NCBI GenBank assembly: GCA_004376385.1
Contig: SOJY01000081.1
Location: 1-13,480, forward strand
From: Candidatus Bathyarchaeum sp.
GTDB taxonomy: Archaea; Thermoproteota; Bathyarchaeia; Bathyarchaeales; Bathyarchaeaceae
DNA: 13,480 bases
Reading direction: 5' to 3'
Shown here one piece after another: positions 5,916 to 12,789 of this stretch (the first letter of the stretch is position 1; each line of letters begins with the position of its first letter). Both the position numbers and the translations under genes were made by a program. Under the pieces are notes generated by a model. It was given only the letters and a program-made list of their open reading frames with translations, did no database searches and was not told the origin of the DNA.

Positions 5916-6041
5916 CTATCTTGGTTTCATGTACTTTACCGATCGTAAGGATATAGCACCATAGACTATGATAAACAGAAGTATCAAACTGAAGAGGATG
6001 AGGAGCAACTCTCCAGCCGAGAGCGAAAGTTCTTCAAACAT
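5916..6041 (-). CDS. Small single-pass membrane protein, 41 aa
   Basis: A short frame starts at ATG (6039-6041) and begins MFEELSLSAGELL; a strongly hydrophobic stretch LILFSLILLFIIVYG forms one clear membrane helix, and a basic tail (LRSVKYMKPR) follows. By the positive-inside rule the C-terminus would be cytoplasmic. GGTG lies six bases upstream of the ATG, matching the Shine-Dalgarno type used elsewhere in the window. A GTG three codons earlier is an alternative start. It stands alone between tRNA-Asp and the divergent 83-residue membrane protein. No family is recognised. A chance hydrophobic frame cannot be excluded, but the combination of ribosome site, helix and basic tail supports a gene. 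Confidence 0.5.
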   Translation of the reverse strand: MFEELSLSAGELLLILFSLILLFIIVYGAISLRSVKYMKPR

Positions 6042-6339
6042 ATAGTGCACCAATAGGAAAGGGGGCATGAAATGTACATAAAGGAAGTTCCGTGGACAAA
6101 AATGGTGGGTAACGTGAGGTATTTGGGGCGTAATGATATTCCAGTTTAGGCAATAGGGAACAAAAATGCGAAAAAATAGAGCCGAAATCCAGAGGATAAG
6201 TCAGTAAAAGAAGGCATTATTGATGCTTTCAATTCGTTTGCAGTATTTCTGATACGGAGGTATACCCTCATAATGTTGATAAGTTATGCGAGTTTAATTG
6301 TAGTTGAGCCTCACTGTAGAGTTTGGGGGTTAAGATAAG
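6042..6339. other. Intergenic stretch with no recognised gene
   Basis: No RNA gene or confident coding frame was found. A plus-strand frame is open from 6180 to the TAA at 6336-6338 and encodes a hydrophobic segment (FAVFLIRRYTLIMLISYA). It has no standard start codon before its middle and ends one base before the next ATG. It may be a degraded gene or chance. Confidence 0.4.
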
Positions 6340-6591
6340 ATGTTGAGTCCGGGCCTAATTGAAGCATTAGGTCAAATAATGACTGGCTTGAAGTGTATCG
6401 GAGATGGCGTAACCTATCTTATCGGCTTCATCTTAGAAAACATGGGCATCTCGGTTTCCCAGCAGCTCATACAGATGGCAACAATCCTGATTCTTCTCAC
6501 CGTTGTCTGGAAGGTAGGCTCCAAACTCACCAGCTCCATTTTCTTGTTCTTCATCATGGCTCAGGCAATGAGCTTCGTAGGCGCCGCCTAA
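6340..6591 (+). CDS. Small hydrophobic membrane protein, 83 aa, unknown function
   Basis: The protein begins MLSPGLIEALGQIMTGLK and is hydrophobic almost throughout. Likely membrane segments are around residues 24-40 (VTYLIGFILENMGISV), 45-60 (MATILILLTVVWKVG) and 65-82 (SIFLFFIMAQAMSFVGA). Only a few lysines separate them, so two to three short helices are plausible. Start and frame are supported by an in-frame TAA just upstream and a G-rich stretch (GGGGG at 6325-6329) ten bases before the ATG. It is convergent with threonine synthase, with two hairpins between them. It has no recognised family, cysteines other than C19, or catalytic motif. Confidence 0.6.
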   Translation: MLSPGLIEALGQIMTGLKCIGDGVTYLIGFILENMGISVSQQLIQMATILILLTVVWKVGSKLTSSIFLFFIMAQAMSFVGAA

Positions 6592-6605
6592 AGACAATCC
6601 ACCTC

Positions 6606-6625
6606 GTTTAGAAGTGAAACTAAAC
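6606..6625. terminator. Hairpin 1 between convergent genes
   Basis: GTTTAG (6606-6611) and CTAAAC (6620-6625) pair perfectly around the 8-nt loop AAGTGAAA. It lies 14 bases after the 83-residue protein stop. A role in ending or protecting transcripts is inferred from position. Confidence 0.35.
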
Positions 6626-6634
6626 AAAACAGCA

Positions 6635-6653
6635 AGTTTACCCAAGGTAAACT
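6635..6653. terminator. Hairpin 2 between convergent genes
   Basis: AGTTTACC (6635-6642) and GGTAAACT (6646-6653) form a perfect 8-bp stem with a 3-nt CAA loop, directly before the thrC stop codon. It can form in transcripts of either strand and may serve both convergent genes. No T-tract follows. Confidence 0.4.
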
Positions 6654-6662
6654 CAAAGTTGA

Positions 6663-8033
6663 TTAACTGTCTGCAAGTTTCAGTATTTCTTTTATGTCTG
6701 GCTCGACTGTTATTGGCGTGTTTGCGAATCTGTTTTTTGGGTTGAAGTGGTAGTCCACTATTGCCGTAACGTCCTTAAGGATATGGCCTGTTGAAATTCC
6801 GACCACAGTCTCGTCTGCGCCTATTGTACCCTGCTCTACCAGCTTTTTGGTTCCTGCCACGGTTGCTGCTGAAGCGGGTTCACAGCCGAAACCGTTCTTA
6901 CTTACCATTGCCATAGCGTCCATTATGGCTTCATCAGAAACATTTGTTACAACGCCGTCAGTGAATTCTAGGGTTCGCAACGCCTTCTTCAAGTTCACAG
7001 GCTTAAGAATCTCTATTGCGCTTGCCCTTGTCTTCGCCTTAATGCCTTTTCTGTCTACTTCGCCATAGTATTCGTCGATGATACTGTTGTCAATGTTTCC
7101 CTTGTTCCATCTCAACTCATGCTCATTGTACAAATCAGCTAAAGTGGGTGCACCATCTGCGACAATCACTGCCATCCGCGGCTTCTTCTTTATCCACCCA
7201 TACTCGTACAGCTCCATGAACGCCTTACCAAAAGCCGAAGTGTTCCCAAGATTTCCTCCAGGAAACACAATCCAGTCAGGCACTTCCCAACGCAGATAAT
7301 CGAGCATACGAAACATCATAGTTTTTTGGCCTTCAATCCGGAAAGAGTTCAAGGAATTAACCACGTAAATGTTGCTCTCCCTTGAAAGCGCCTTCACCAT
7401 AGCCATGGCAACATCGAAATCGCCTTTCACCTGCAGAACCTTAGCACCATACGCAAGAGATTGAGCAAGCTTACCTTTGGCAATCTTTCCTTCCCCAACA
7501 AGAATCACAGCTTCCATATCCAACTCGTTCGCAGCAAACGCCGCAGCAGAACTTGAAGTATTCCCAGTAGAGGCACAAACAACCTTTTTGGCTCCAACCA
7601 TCCGTGCATGCGTAAAGGCAGACGCCATACCGTTGTCCTTAAAAGAACCTGTTGGGTTATCTCCCTCGAACTGCAGCCAAAAGTTTCCAGCTTTTACGCC
7701 AACATACTCGGCAACTCGGGTCAAATGAAACGGCTTCGTTCTTCCTTCAGCACCGTCCAGAGAAACCAGCTTTTTGCTGTAATCAGAGTAGTTCTCTGTG
7801 TCTACTCCAACAAAATTAAGTAACTCGCGGTATCGCCAAACCCCACTTTCATTAAAGATGTTCTGCCTATGATTTAGGCGTTCACAAAACGTTTCTTGCA
7901 AACTTTTCGGAAAATCTCCATTGTATCTGACATCGAGAAGTTCGCCACAGTCACATGTGGTTCTCCGTTCTGTTATACTGTACTTTTTTCCGCAACTAGG
8001 AACAATACATTGTAGCCAGCTTTCGGTCTTCAT
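6663..8033 (-). CDS. thrC: Threonine synthase (PLP-dependent)
   Basis: This enzyme converts O-phosphohomoserine to threonine in the cytoplasm, the last step of threonine synthesis. The 456-residue protein has an N-terminal cysteine knuckle (C9, C14, C27, C29), often seen in archaeal threonine synthases. The PLP-lysine motif NPTGSFKDNG follows with K132, then the Asn loop CASTGNTSSSAA (153-164) and the glycine-rich phosphate loop FPGGNLGNTSAFGKA (257-271). A later TGHILKD segment near the C-terminus is also typical. Length and motif order are normal. The start at ATG 8031-8033 is supported by a leftward TATA box at 8059-8065, about 28 bases away, so the message is nearly leaderless. It is transcribed divergently from the radical SAM gene. 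Related fold-type II enzymes such as cysteate synthase are the main alternative, but the fit to ThrC is good. Confidence 0.92.
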   Translation of the reverse strand: MKTESWLQCIVPSCGKKYSITERRTTCDCGELLDVRYNGDFPKSLQETFCERLNHRQNIFNESGVWRYRELLNFVGVDTENYSDYSKKLVSLDGAEGRTKPFHLTRVAEYVGVKAGNFWLQFEGDNPTGSFKDNGMASAFTHARMVGAKKVVCASTGNTSSSAAAFAANELDMEAVILVGEGKIAKGKLAQSLAYGAKVLQVKGDFDVAMAMVKALSRESNIYVVNSLNSFRIEGQKTMMFRMLDYLRWEVPDWIVFPGGNLGNTSAFGKAFMELYEYGWIKKKPRMAVIVADGAPTLADLYNEHELRWNKGNIDNSIIDEYYGEVDRKGIKAKTRASAIEILKPVNLKKALRTLEFTDGVVTNVSDEAIMDAMAMVSKNGFGCEPASAATVAGTKKLVEQGTIGADETVVGISTGHILKDVTAIVDYHFNPKNRFANTPITVEPDIKEILKLADS

Positions 8034-8058
8034 GAAAACTTAATCTCCCGAATTCCTC

Positions 8059-8065
8059 TTTTATA
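8059..8065 (-). promoter_or_regulatory. TATA box of thrC
   Basis: Read leftward the sequence is TATAAAA within AAGTATAAAAGAGG. It lies about 28 bases upstream of the thrC ATG, so transcription should begin within a few bases of the start codon. Confidence 0.6.
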
Positions 8066-8129
8066 CTTAACTTCTGCCTTCAAATACTCCACACTAGGAG
8101 CATGATCAACAAAAAGCACAGCAAAGCTC

Positions 8130-8136
8130 TTAAATG
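8130..8136 (+). promoter_or_regulatory. TATA box of the radical SAM gene
   Basis: CTTAAATG lies about 27 bases before the ATG at 8160, with no Shine-Dalgarno between. This predicts a leaderless message and supports that ATG as the start. Confidence 0.45.
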
Positions 8137-8159
8137 TTGTACGATAAAAACGCGCTATT

Positions 8160-9713
8160 ATGGGTCAAAAAAATGGTGCCGCACCTCCGGCACAAGGGGT
8201 TCCCATAGTTCTCACGGGCTCAGCTACAGACATGAGCGACTTCAAACTCAGTCCATTCAGAGCGTTCACCGGAGGATTTCCAACAGCCATCATTCCAAGG
8301 TTCTTACTTAGGAAATACTGGTACCCAAGAGTTCCCACAAACGGAGATTACACCGCCAAATTTGCGCCCTACGGAATGCGAAAAATCGAAGCCTCCCTAA
8401 TCAGTGAGTTCGGCACACAAAAAGTTGCGGTAGCGCATCCATACGATTTAAAAAATTTTGTGGGACCAAACACGAAAGTTATTGGAATATCTTCGATGGA
8501 ACCAGCTGGAACAGGTTTCGTAAGCCGAACCTACACATCTCTTGTAGGCTTTGGAGGGGAACCCGTGGCTGCTGCAGAATTCAGAGACCTGATAACAAAC
8601 CCAATTCTACGAAAGTGGGGTGCTAAGATAGTTCTTGGGGGAGCAGGTGCTTGGCAGATTCATAGAACAAAGCTGCAAAAGAAATATGGAATCGACTGCA
8701 TCGTCATGGGTGAAGGCGAAAAGACCGCTTTAGAGATATTTCGTAAGGCTCTCAAAGGCGAAGAACTTCCACAGGTAGTTGAGACTGAGCCACCCAACCC
8801 AAAGGAAATTTGCCCTATCATGAACCCGTCGATCTTTGGCACTGTGGAGATTACGCGCGGTTGTGGTCGCGGCTGCAAGTTCTGCTCGCCCATGATGCGA
8901 AGACGCCACTCATTTCCTCTAGAACACATCCTACAGGAAGTCAAATTGAACGCAAAAAATGGTACACGAATGATAATCTTGGCGAGTGAAGACATTTTCT
9001 TGTACCGATGTAACGACAAGTTTTTGCCAAATCGTGAAGCAATTGTCGAGTTAATCAATTCAATTGCTGTTGTCCCAGGAGTAGAGTTCATTCAACCGGC
9101 TCATGCGGCTTTGGCACCTGTTGTTTGTGATCCTGAGATGGTTGAAGAGATCGGACCGGTTCTTCGCGAGAAATCTTATTGGGTTACGAATGAAACTCGG
9201 CATAGCTCGGTTGAAGTTGGCATGGAAACAGGAAGCGTTCGTCTCATGAAGAAGTACATGTCGGGAAAGATGCTTCCATACAAACCCGAAGAGTGGCATG
9301 ATGTCGTGACTAAAGCAATTGAAATCATGAACGAGAACGATATCTGGCCGTTGGTGACATTAATCGTTGGTTTGCCTGGAGAAACCGAGAAGGATACGAT
9401 TGCGACGCTTGAACTTCTAGACAAACTGAAACACGGTAAACTATTCTATGTGCCTTTACTGTTCACTTCAGAAGACGATTGCATGCTTAGAGAAGCACGG
9501 CACATGGACCTGAAACACTTAACGCCACTTCAATGGGAACTCCTAGCCACATGCTGGCGGCACAACATAGAAATTTTTGCGGCTGATAGAGCTCAGTGGC
9601 CAACAAGGTTTGCCACAATGCTTGCCTACGTGCTGTATTACCGATGGAAACATGGAAAGAAATCTTTACAGCCTTTAATGAAACTGTCAGGAATGATTAT
9701 AGACAATCAATAG
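8160..9713 (+). CDS. B12-binding-type radical SAM protein, substrate unknown
   Basis: This 517-residue iron-sulfur enzyme probably uses SAM and possibly cobalamin to modify an unreactive carbon. The radical SAM cluster motif is RGCGRGCKFC, with cysteines at 235, 239 and 242 (CX3CX2C). Before it lies a Rossmann-like domain with features of the B12-binding radical SAM group: KVIGISSMEPAG, KIVLGGAGAWQ and DCIVMGEGEKT. No DxHxxG cobalamin-ligand motif is evident, so B12 binding is not certain. After the core, VEVGMETGSVRLMKKYMSGK and LIVGLPGETEKD are typical of the TIM-barrel strands. The C-terminal region from about residue 430 is helical with several histidines and tryptophans. Members of this broad group include methyltransferases and lipid-modifying enzymes, but no specific role is claimed here. 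The gene appears monocistronic and leaderless. Confidence 0.85.
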   Translation: MGQKNGAAPPAQGVPIVLTGSATDMSDFKLSPFRAFTGGFPTAIIPRFLLRKYWYPRVPTNGDYTAKFAPYGMRKIEASLISEFGTQKVAVAHPYDLKNFVGPNTKVIGISSMEPAGTGFVSRTYTSLVGFGGEPVAAAEFRDLITNPILRKWGAKIVLGGAGAWQIHRTKLQKKYGIDCIVMGEGEKTALEIFRKALKGEELPQVVETEPPNPKEICPIMNPSIFGTVEITRGCGRGCKFCSPMMRRRHSFPLEHILQEVKLNAKNGTRMIILASEDIFLYRCNDKFLPNREAIVELINSIAVVPGVEFIQPAHAALAPVVCDPEMVEEIGPVLREKSYWVTNETRHSSVEVGMETGSVRLMKKYMSGKMLPYKPEEWHDVVTKAIEIMNENDIWPLVTLIVGLPGETEKDTIATLELLDKLKHGKLFYVPLLFTSEDDCMLREARHMDLKHLTPLQWELLATCWRHNIEIFAADRAQWPTRFATMLAYVLYYRWKHGKKSLQPLMKLSGMIIDNQ

Positions 9714-9754
9714 GCTCCTAAGGGTGCATTGTAAAAGACCGATAGAATTGAACC

Positions 9755-9949
9755 ATGCACATGGTGGAGATAGCTCCCGACTTTCTTTGTAACTTCCTCA
9801 TTTTCCAAGGCCAACCAGAGAGAGGAGAATTCGCTTTCTTATTATGTCCAAGCCTCAAAATACATGTAAAACCAGATGTGATAAAAAAAGTCGCAGAGGA
9901 TACGTGTCTGACAGTCGGCTTGAAACTTTATAAGTTCAGAGACATCTAA
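9755..9949 (+). CDS. Hypothetical small ORF, 64 aa
   Basis: The frame begins MHMVEIAPDFLCNFLIF and ends KLYKFRDI, with cysteines at 12, 31 and 50 and a CPSLKIHVKPDVIKKVAEDT segment that looks protein-like. There is no Shine-Dalgarno. A weak TATA-like TTGTAAAA lies about 27 bases upstream, which would allow a leaderless start. Against it, the promoter of the next gene lies inside its 3' end, and no family is recognised. It may be real or chance. Confidence 0.35.
   Translation: MHMVEIAPDFLCNFLIFQGQPERGEFAFLLCPSLKIHVKPDVIKKVAEDTCLTVGLKLYKFRDI
9927..9934 (+). promoter_or_regulatory. TATA box of the secreted nitroreductase-like gene
   Basis: TTTATAAG is centred about 30 bases before the ATG at 9960, with no ribosome site between, which fits a leaderless or very short-leader transcript. 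Confidence 0.5.
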
Positions 9950-9959
9950 TGTTTTTGAA

Positions 9960-11606
9960 ATGACGTATTCAACAAAAAGAAGGTTTGTCATCTGCACGAT
10001 TACGTTCTCAATTTGCCTTTCAATGCTTACAATGCAAGCGTTTTCTCTTTCACTAGAACAAGAAGTTAGTCGTAGACAGTCAATGCGAAGTTATACGTCT
10101 GAGAACATGTCAAGACAGCAGCTTTTAGATGTACTATGGGCGGCTTATGGTCACACAAATGACCGAAAGAATATACCAAGAATAGGCTACGATTATTCTT
10201 TAATAATATTCACTGTCAACGAAACTGGCAGTTACCAGTATATTCCTGAAAGCAATTCACTTGTCGTACATGACCTAACTGTGAATAAGGAGACTATACG
10301 CCCTCATGATTCTGGTTGGCCTAGTGATGCAAAAGAAGTTTTAGTAATAGTTTTGAATGAAACCAGAATGGATAACCAGTATTTTGCCTCTGCAGAAGCT
10401 GGCTGCCTCGCTCAAAACGTGCATTTGGCGGCGTCGTCTCTAGGTTTGGGGACATGCGTTGTTGGAACCATAAATTCTGGAGGGTTACGCAGCGTTCTCC
10501 AACTGCCCAACGCCCTAACTCCCTTGTTGGTGATGCCCTTAAGCTATCCCACATATTCCTATCCAGCAGCGTCCCCGAAATATGACATTATGACAGGTAA
10601 TCTTCCACCGGTTCAATATAGTGAATTGTCTTTTGAAGACGCTGTGAGGAACATAGTTTTTGCGCAAGAATGGTCTGCAGAACCATTATCCGTGCAGGAG
10701 CTGTCTCAACTGCTGTGGGCTGCATACGGCTACTCTAGCACAGATCATAGGACAACGCCAAGTTCTTACGGAATTTATCCACTTGTCATCTATGTTTCAA
10801 ACGCTACTGGAGTATACAAGTACTTGCCGGAAAGCCATTCCGTTACGGAAATACTGGACGACGACAAAAGACTTGACATAGCAAACGCATTTTCGGGTCA
10901 AGCATGGGCAGCAGATGCCCCAACAATATTCCTCATTGGTTACGACTCATCATACAACAGTGGCAACACTGGCGATGGCGGAGTTTTATCTCACCTGTTC
11001 ATGGAGATAAATACTGGATGCGTAATCCAGCAACTCTTTCTTGAAGCATCAGCATGGAACCTAAAAGCAAACATAATCAGCGAAGGCTTAGAAGAATGGA
11101 ATGGCGCAGGGGCACAAGAACTACGCAACATCCTCGGTCTGTCAGCCTCAATTATCCCACTTTATGCAATACCAGTTGGCGCGCCTGAGACTGCAGATAG
11201 AACTCCACCCACAATTGGTGCTCCCGTCCAAGATCCAGACCCTGAAGCAGTAGAACCTGATCAAACCGTAACTGTTTCCGTAGAGGTTACCGATGAAGGC
11301 ACAGGGGTAAGCGAAGTTGTTCTCTCTTACAGCACAGATGAAGGACAAACATGGACAAACACAACAATGAACAGTATCTCAGTGAACACTTACACAGGAG
11401 AAATCTCAGGTTTTGAAGAAGGCAAACACGTACAATACAAAATCTTAGCATATGACAACAGCAACAACTTAGCCGTGGAAGACAACGCAGGAGATTATCA
11501 CATTTACACGGTTATCCCAGAGTTTCAAAATTTCTTAATTTTGATATTTATGATCTCAACATTATTGGCGGTTATCTTGACAAAAAAGAGAAACAGCCAC
11601 AAATAG
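9960..11606 (+). CDS. Secreted, membrane-anchored protein with two nitroreductase-like (SagB-type) domains and an Ig-like domain
   Basis: This 548-residue protein acts outside the cell membrane. Residues 1-30 are a signal peptide (KRR then a hydrophobic core ending QAFS). Domain 1 (about 33-197) has the FMN-phosphate motif RRQSMRSYT, LLDVLWAAYG and EAGCLAQNVHLAASSLGLG. Domain 2 (about 225-407) has LSQLLWAAYG, then HRTTPSSYGIYPLVIYV, YKYLPESHSV and IPLYAIPVG, but lacks the RRSxR motif and reads NTGCVIQQ in place of EAGxxxQN. Domain 1 in turn lacks the RTTPS segment. Nitroreductases are normally homodimers with FMN at the interface, so the two halves may form one internal pseudo-dimer. Residues 415-515 look like an Ig-like beta domain (TVTVSVEVTDEGTGVSEVVL). 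The tail is PEF (520-522), a hydrophobic helix and KKRNSHK, as in archaeal PEF-CTERM-like anchors. The substrate, and FMN binding itself, are unproven. Confidence 0.85.
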   Translation: MTYSTKRRFVICTITFSICLSMLTMQAFSLSLEQEVSRRQSMRSYTSENMSRQQLLDVLWAAYGHTNDRKNIPRIGYDYSLIIFTVNETGSYQYIPESNSLVVHDLTVNKETIRPHDSGWPSDAKEVLVIVLNETRMDNQYFASAEAGCLAQNVHLAASSLGLGTCVVGTINSGGLRSVLQLPNALTPLLVMPLSYPTYSYPAASPKYDIMTGNLPPVQYSELSFEDAVRNIVFAQEWSAEPLSVQELSQLLWAAYGYSSTDHRTTPSSYGIYPLVIYVSNATGVYKYLPESHSVTEILDDDKRLDIANAFSGQAWAADAPTIFLIGYDSSYNSGNTGDGGVLSHLFMEINTGCVIQQLFLEASAWNLKANIISEGLEEWNGAGAQELRNILGLSASIIPLYAIPVGAPETADRTPPTIGAPVQDPDPEAVEPDQTVTVSVEVTDEGTGVSEVVLSYSTDEGQTWTNTTMNSISVNTYTGEISGFEEGKHVQYKILAYDNSNNLAVEDNAGDYHIYTVIPEFQNFLILIFMISTLLAVILTKKRNSHK

Positions 11607-11718
11607 TTACAGTTTATGGTTCAAGATGGTTAACCAAGAGGTCACCATTTCCAAATTATGATTTATACTAAAACCACTTTTTTATTTGCGTGCGCACTTG
11701 ACCCCGTCTCAACACTAA

Positions 11719-11799
11719 ATGAAACGAGTAACATTAAAGCTGAACTTTGCGCTAAAGATTATTGACGAAAGGGGGGTCAAAAGGAAATTAAAATTCTAG
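11719..11799 (+). CDS. Possible 26-aa upstream ORF overlapping the start of the next gene
   Basis: ATG at 11719 opens a frame beginning MKRVTLKLNFALKIIDERG and ending with TAG at 11797-11799. A T-rich TATA-like stretch lies about 30 bases upstream, so it could be leaderless. Its stop falls inside the conserved N-terminal coding sequence of the alanine dehydrogenase-like gene, in another frame, so it could couple or limit translation of that gene. It may be chance. Confidence 0.25.
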   Translation: MKRVTLKLNFALKIIDERGVKRKLKF

Positions 11800-11816
11800 T
11801 TCTGTCTGAAGAAGCC

Positions 11817-12782
11817 GTGAAAAACTTACTTTCGCTTGAGGAGGTAATACCTGCTGTTGAATCAGCATTCAAAATGAAGGGAGCAGGTCATGCTCAAATG
11901 CCTCCTAAACAATACCTTTTCATAAAAAAATACAACGGCGACATAAGGACCATGCCAGCATACCTTGAAGAAACTGACGTAGTTGCAGTAAAAGTTGTGA
12001 ATTCGCACCCTGAAAACCGAAAATATGGATTACCGACAGTCATGGCAACGATAATATTGATTGATCCCCGAACTGGTACACTTAAAGCAATAATGGGAGG
12101 AACATGGATCACCGCCTTACGAACTGGCGCAGCTGGAGCCATAGCAGCGAAGTATCTTGCTAATCCGAACCCAAAAACCGTTGGTTTTGTAGGTGCAGGA
12201 ACTCAGGCGAGAACCCAGCTCATGGGGCTTCAGATTGTTTTTAAGACGATTGAAGAAGTGAGAGTGTGGGACATAAACGAAAAAGCAGCTTTGAAGTATG
12301 CTGAAGAAATGAAAAAGAAGTACAGTCAAACGTCCATTTGTTCTGTTAAAAGCATCGAGAATGCGGTCCAAGGGGCTGACATCATAGTAACTGCTACGCC
12401 TTCAAGAAAACCTTTGGTGGCTGCAGAGTGGGTAGATGAAGGAACCCACATTAACTGCGTAGGGGCAGACGCTCCAGGGAAACAGGAGTTGGATACAGCT
12501 CTTCTGATTAAATCAAAAATCGTTGTGGATGACTGGAGCCAGAGTTGTCACGGTGGTGAAATCAATGTTCCACTAGCTAAAGGAATAATCAAGAAAAAAG
12601 ACGTTTGGGGCGACATCTGCGAGATAGTAGCGGGATTGAAGACTGGAAGAACTTCACGAAATGAAATCACAGTTTTTACGTCTACGGGGCTTGCCATACA
12701 GGACGCCGCCACAGCCAATATTGCATACCAAAAGGCACTGGAAGAAAAAATCGGTGAATCAACAGATATACTGAATGTTTAA
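11817..12782 (+). CDS. Ornithine cyclodeaminase / alanine dehydrogenase family enzyme
   Basis: This NAD(P)-dependent cytoplasmic enzyme of the mu-crystallin family is likely an archaeal-type alanine dehydrogenase or an ornithine cyclodeaminase. Substrate-site residues lie in RTMPAYL (R44) and VAVKVVNSHP (K59), the dinucleotide loop is FVGAGTQARTQ (124-133), and the catalytic Asp is in CVGADAPGKQELD (D218). Late segments such as SCHGGEINVP and TVFTSTGLAIQD are also typical. Starting at GTG (11817) gives 321 residues but loses the family's first strand: the same frame continues upstream as IKILVLSEEA, with no ATG, GTG or TTG before an in-frame TGA. An ATT at 11787-11789 has GGGGGGT nine bases upstream and would give the usual N-terminus (331 residues). 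The gene ends 7 bases from tRNA-Lys on the opposite strand. The exact substrate cannot be decided from the sequence. Confidence 0.88.
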   Translation: MKNLLSLEEVIPAVESAFKMKGAGHAQMPPKQYLFIKKYNGDIRTMPAYLEETDVVAVKVVNSHPENRKYGLPTVMATIILIDPRTGTLKAIMGGTWITALRTGAAGAIAAKYLANPNPKTVGFVGAGTQARTQLMGLQIVFKTIEEVRVWDINEKAALKYAEEMKKKYSQTSICSVKSIENAVQGADIIVTATPSRKPLVAAEWVDEGTHINCVGADAPGKQELDTALLIKSKIVVDDWSQSCHGGEINVPLAKGIIKKKDVWGDICEIVAGLKTGRTSRNEITVFTSTGLAIQDAATANIAYQKALEEKIGESTDILNV

Positions 12783-12789
12783 AGAATAA

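Noticed and set aside
5898..5990. Possible C/D box RNA (GTGATGA followed by CTGA)
   Set aside because: The two boxes are about 80 bases apart with no internal C'/D' pair at proper spacing, and the stretch overlaps a better-supported small gene.
8660..9424. Minus-strand frames opposite the radical SAM gene
   Set aside because: Antisense shadows without promoter, ribosome site or protein-like sequence.
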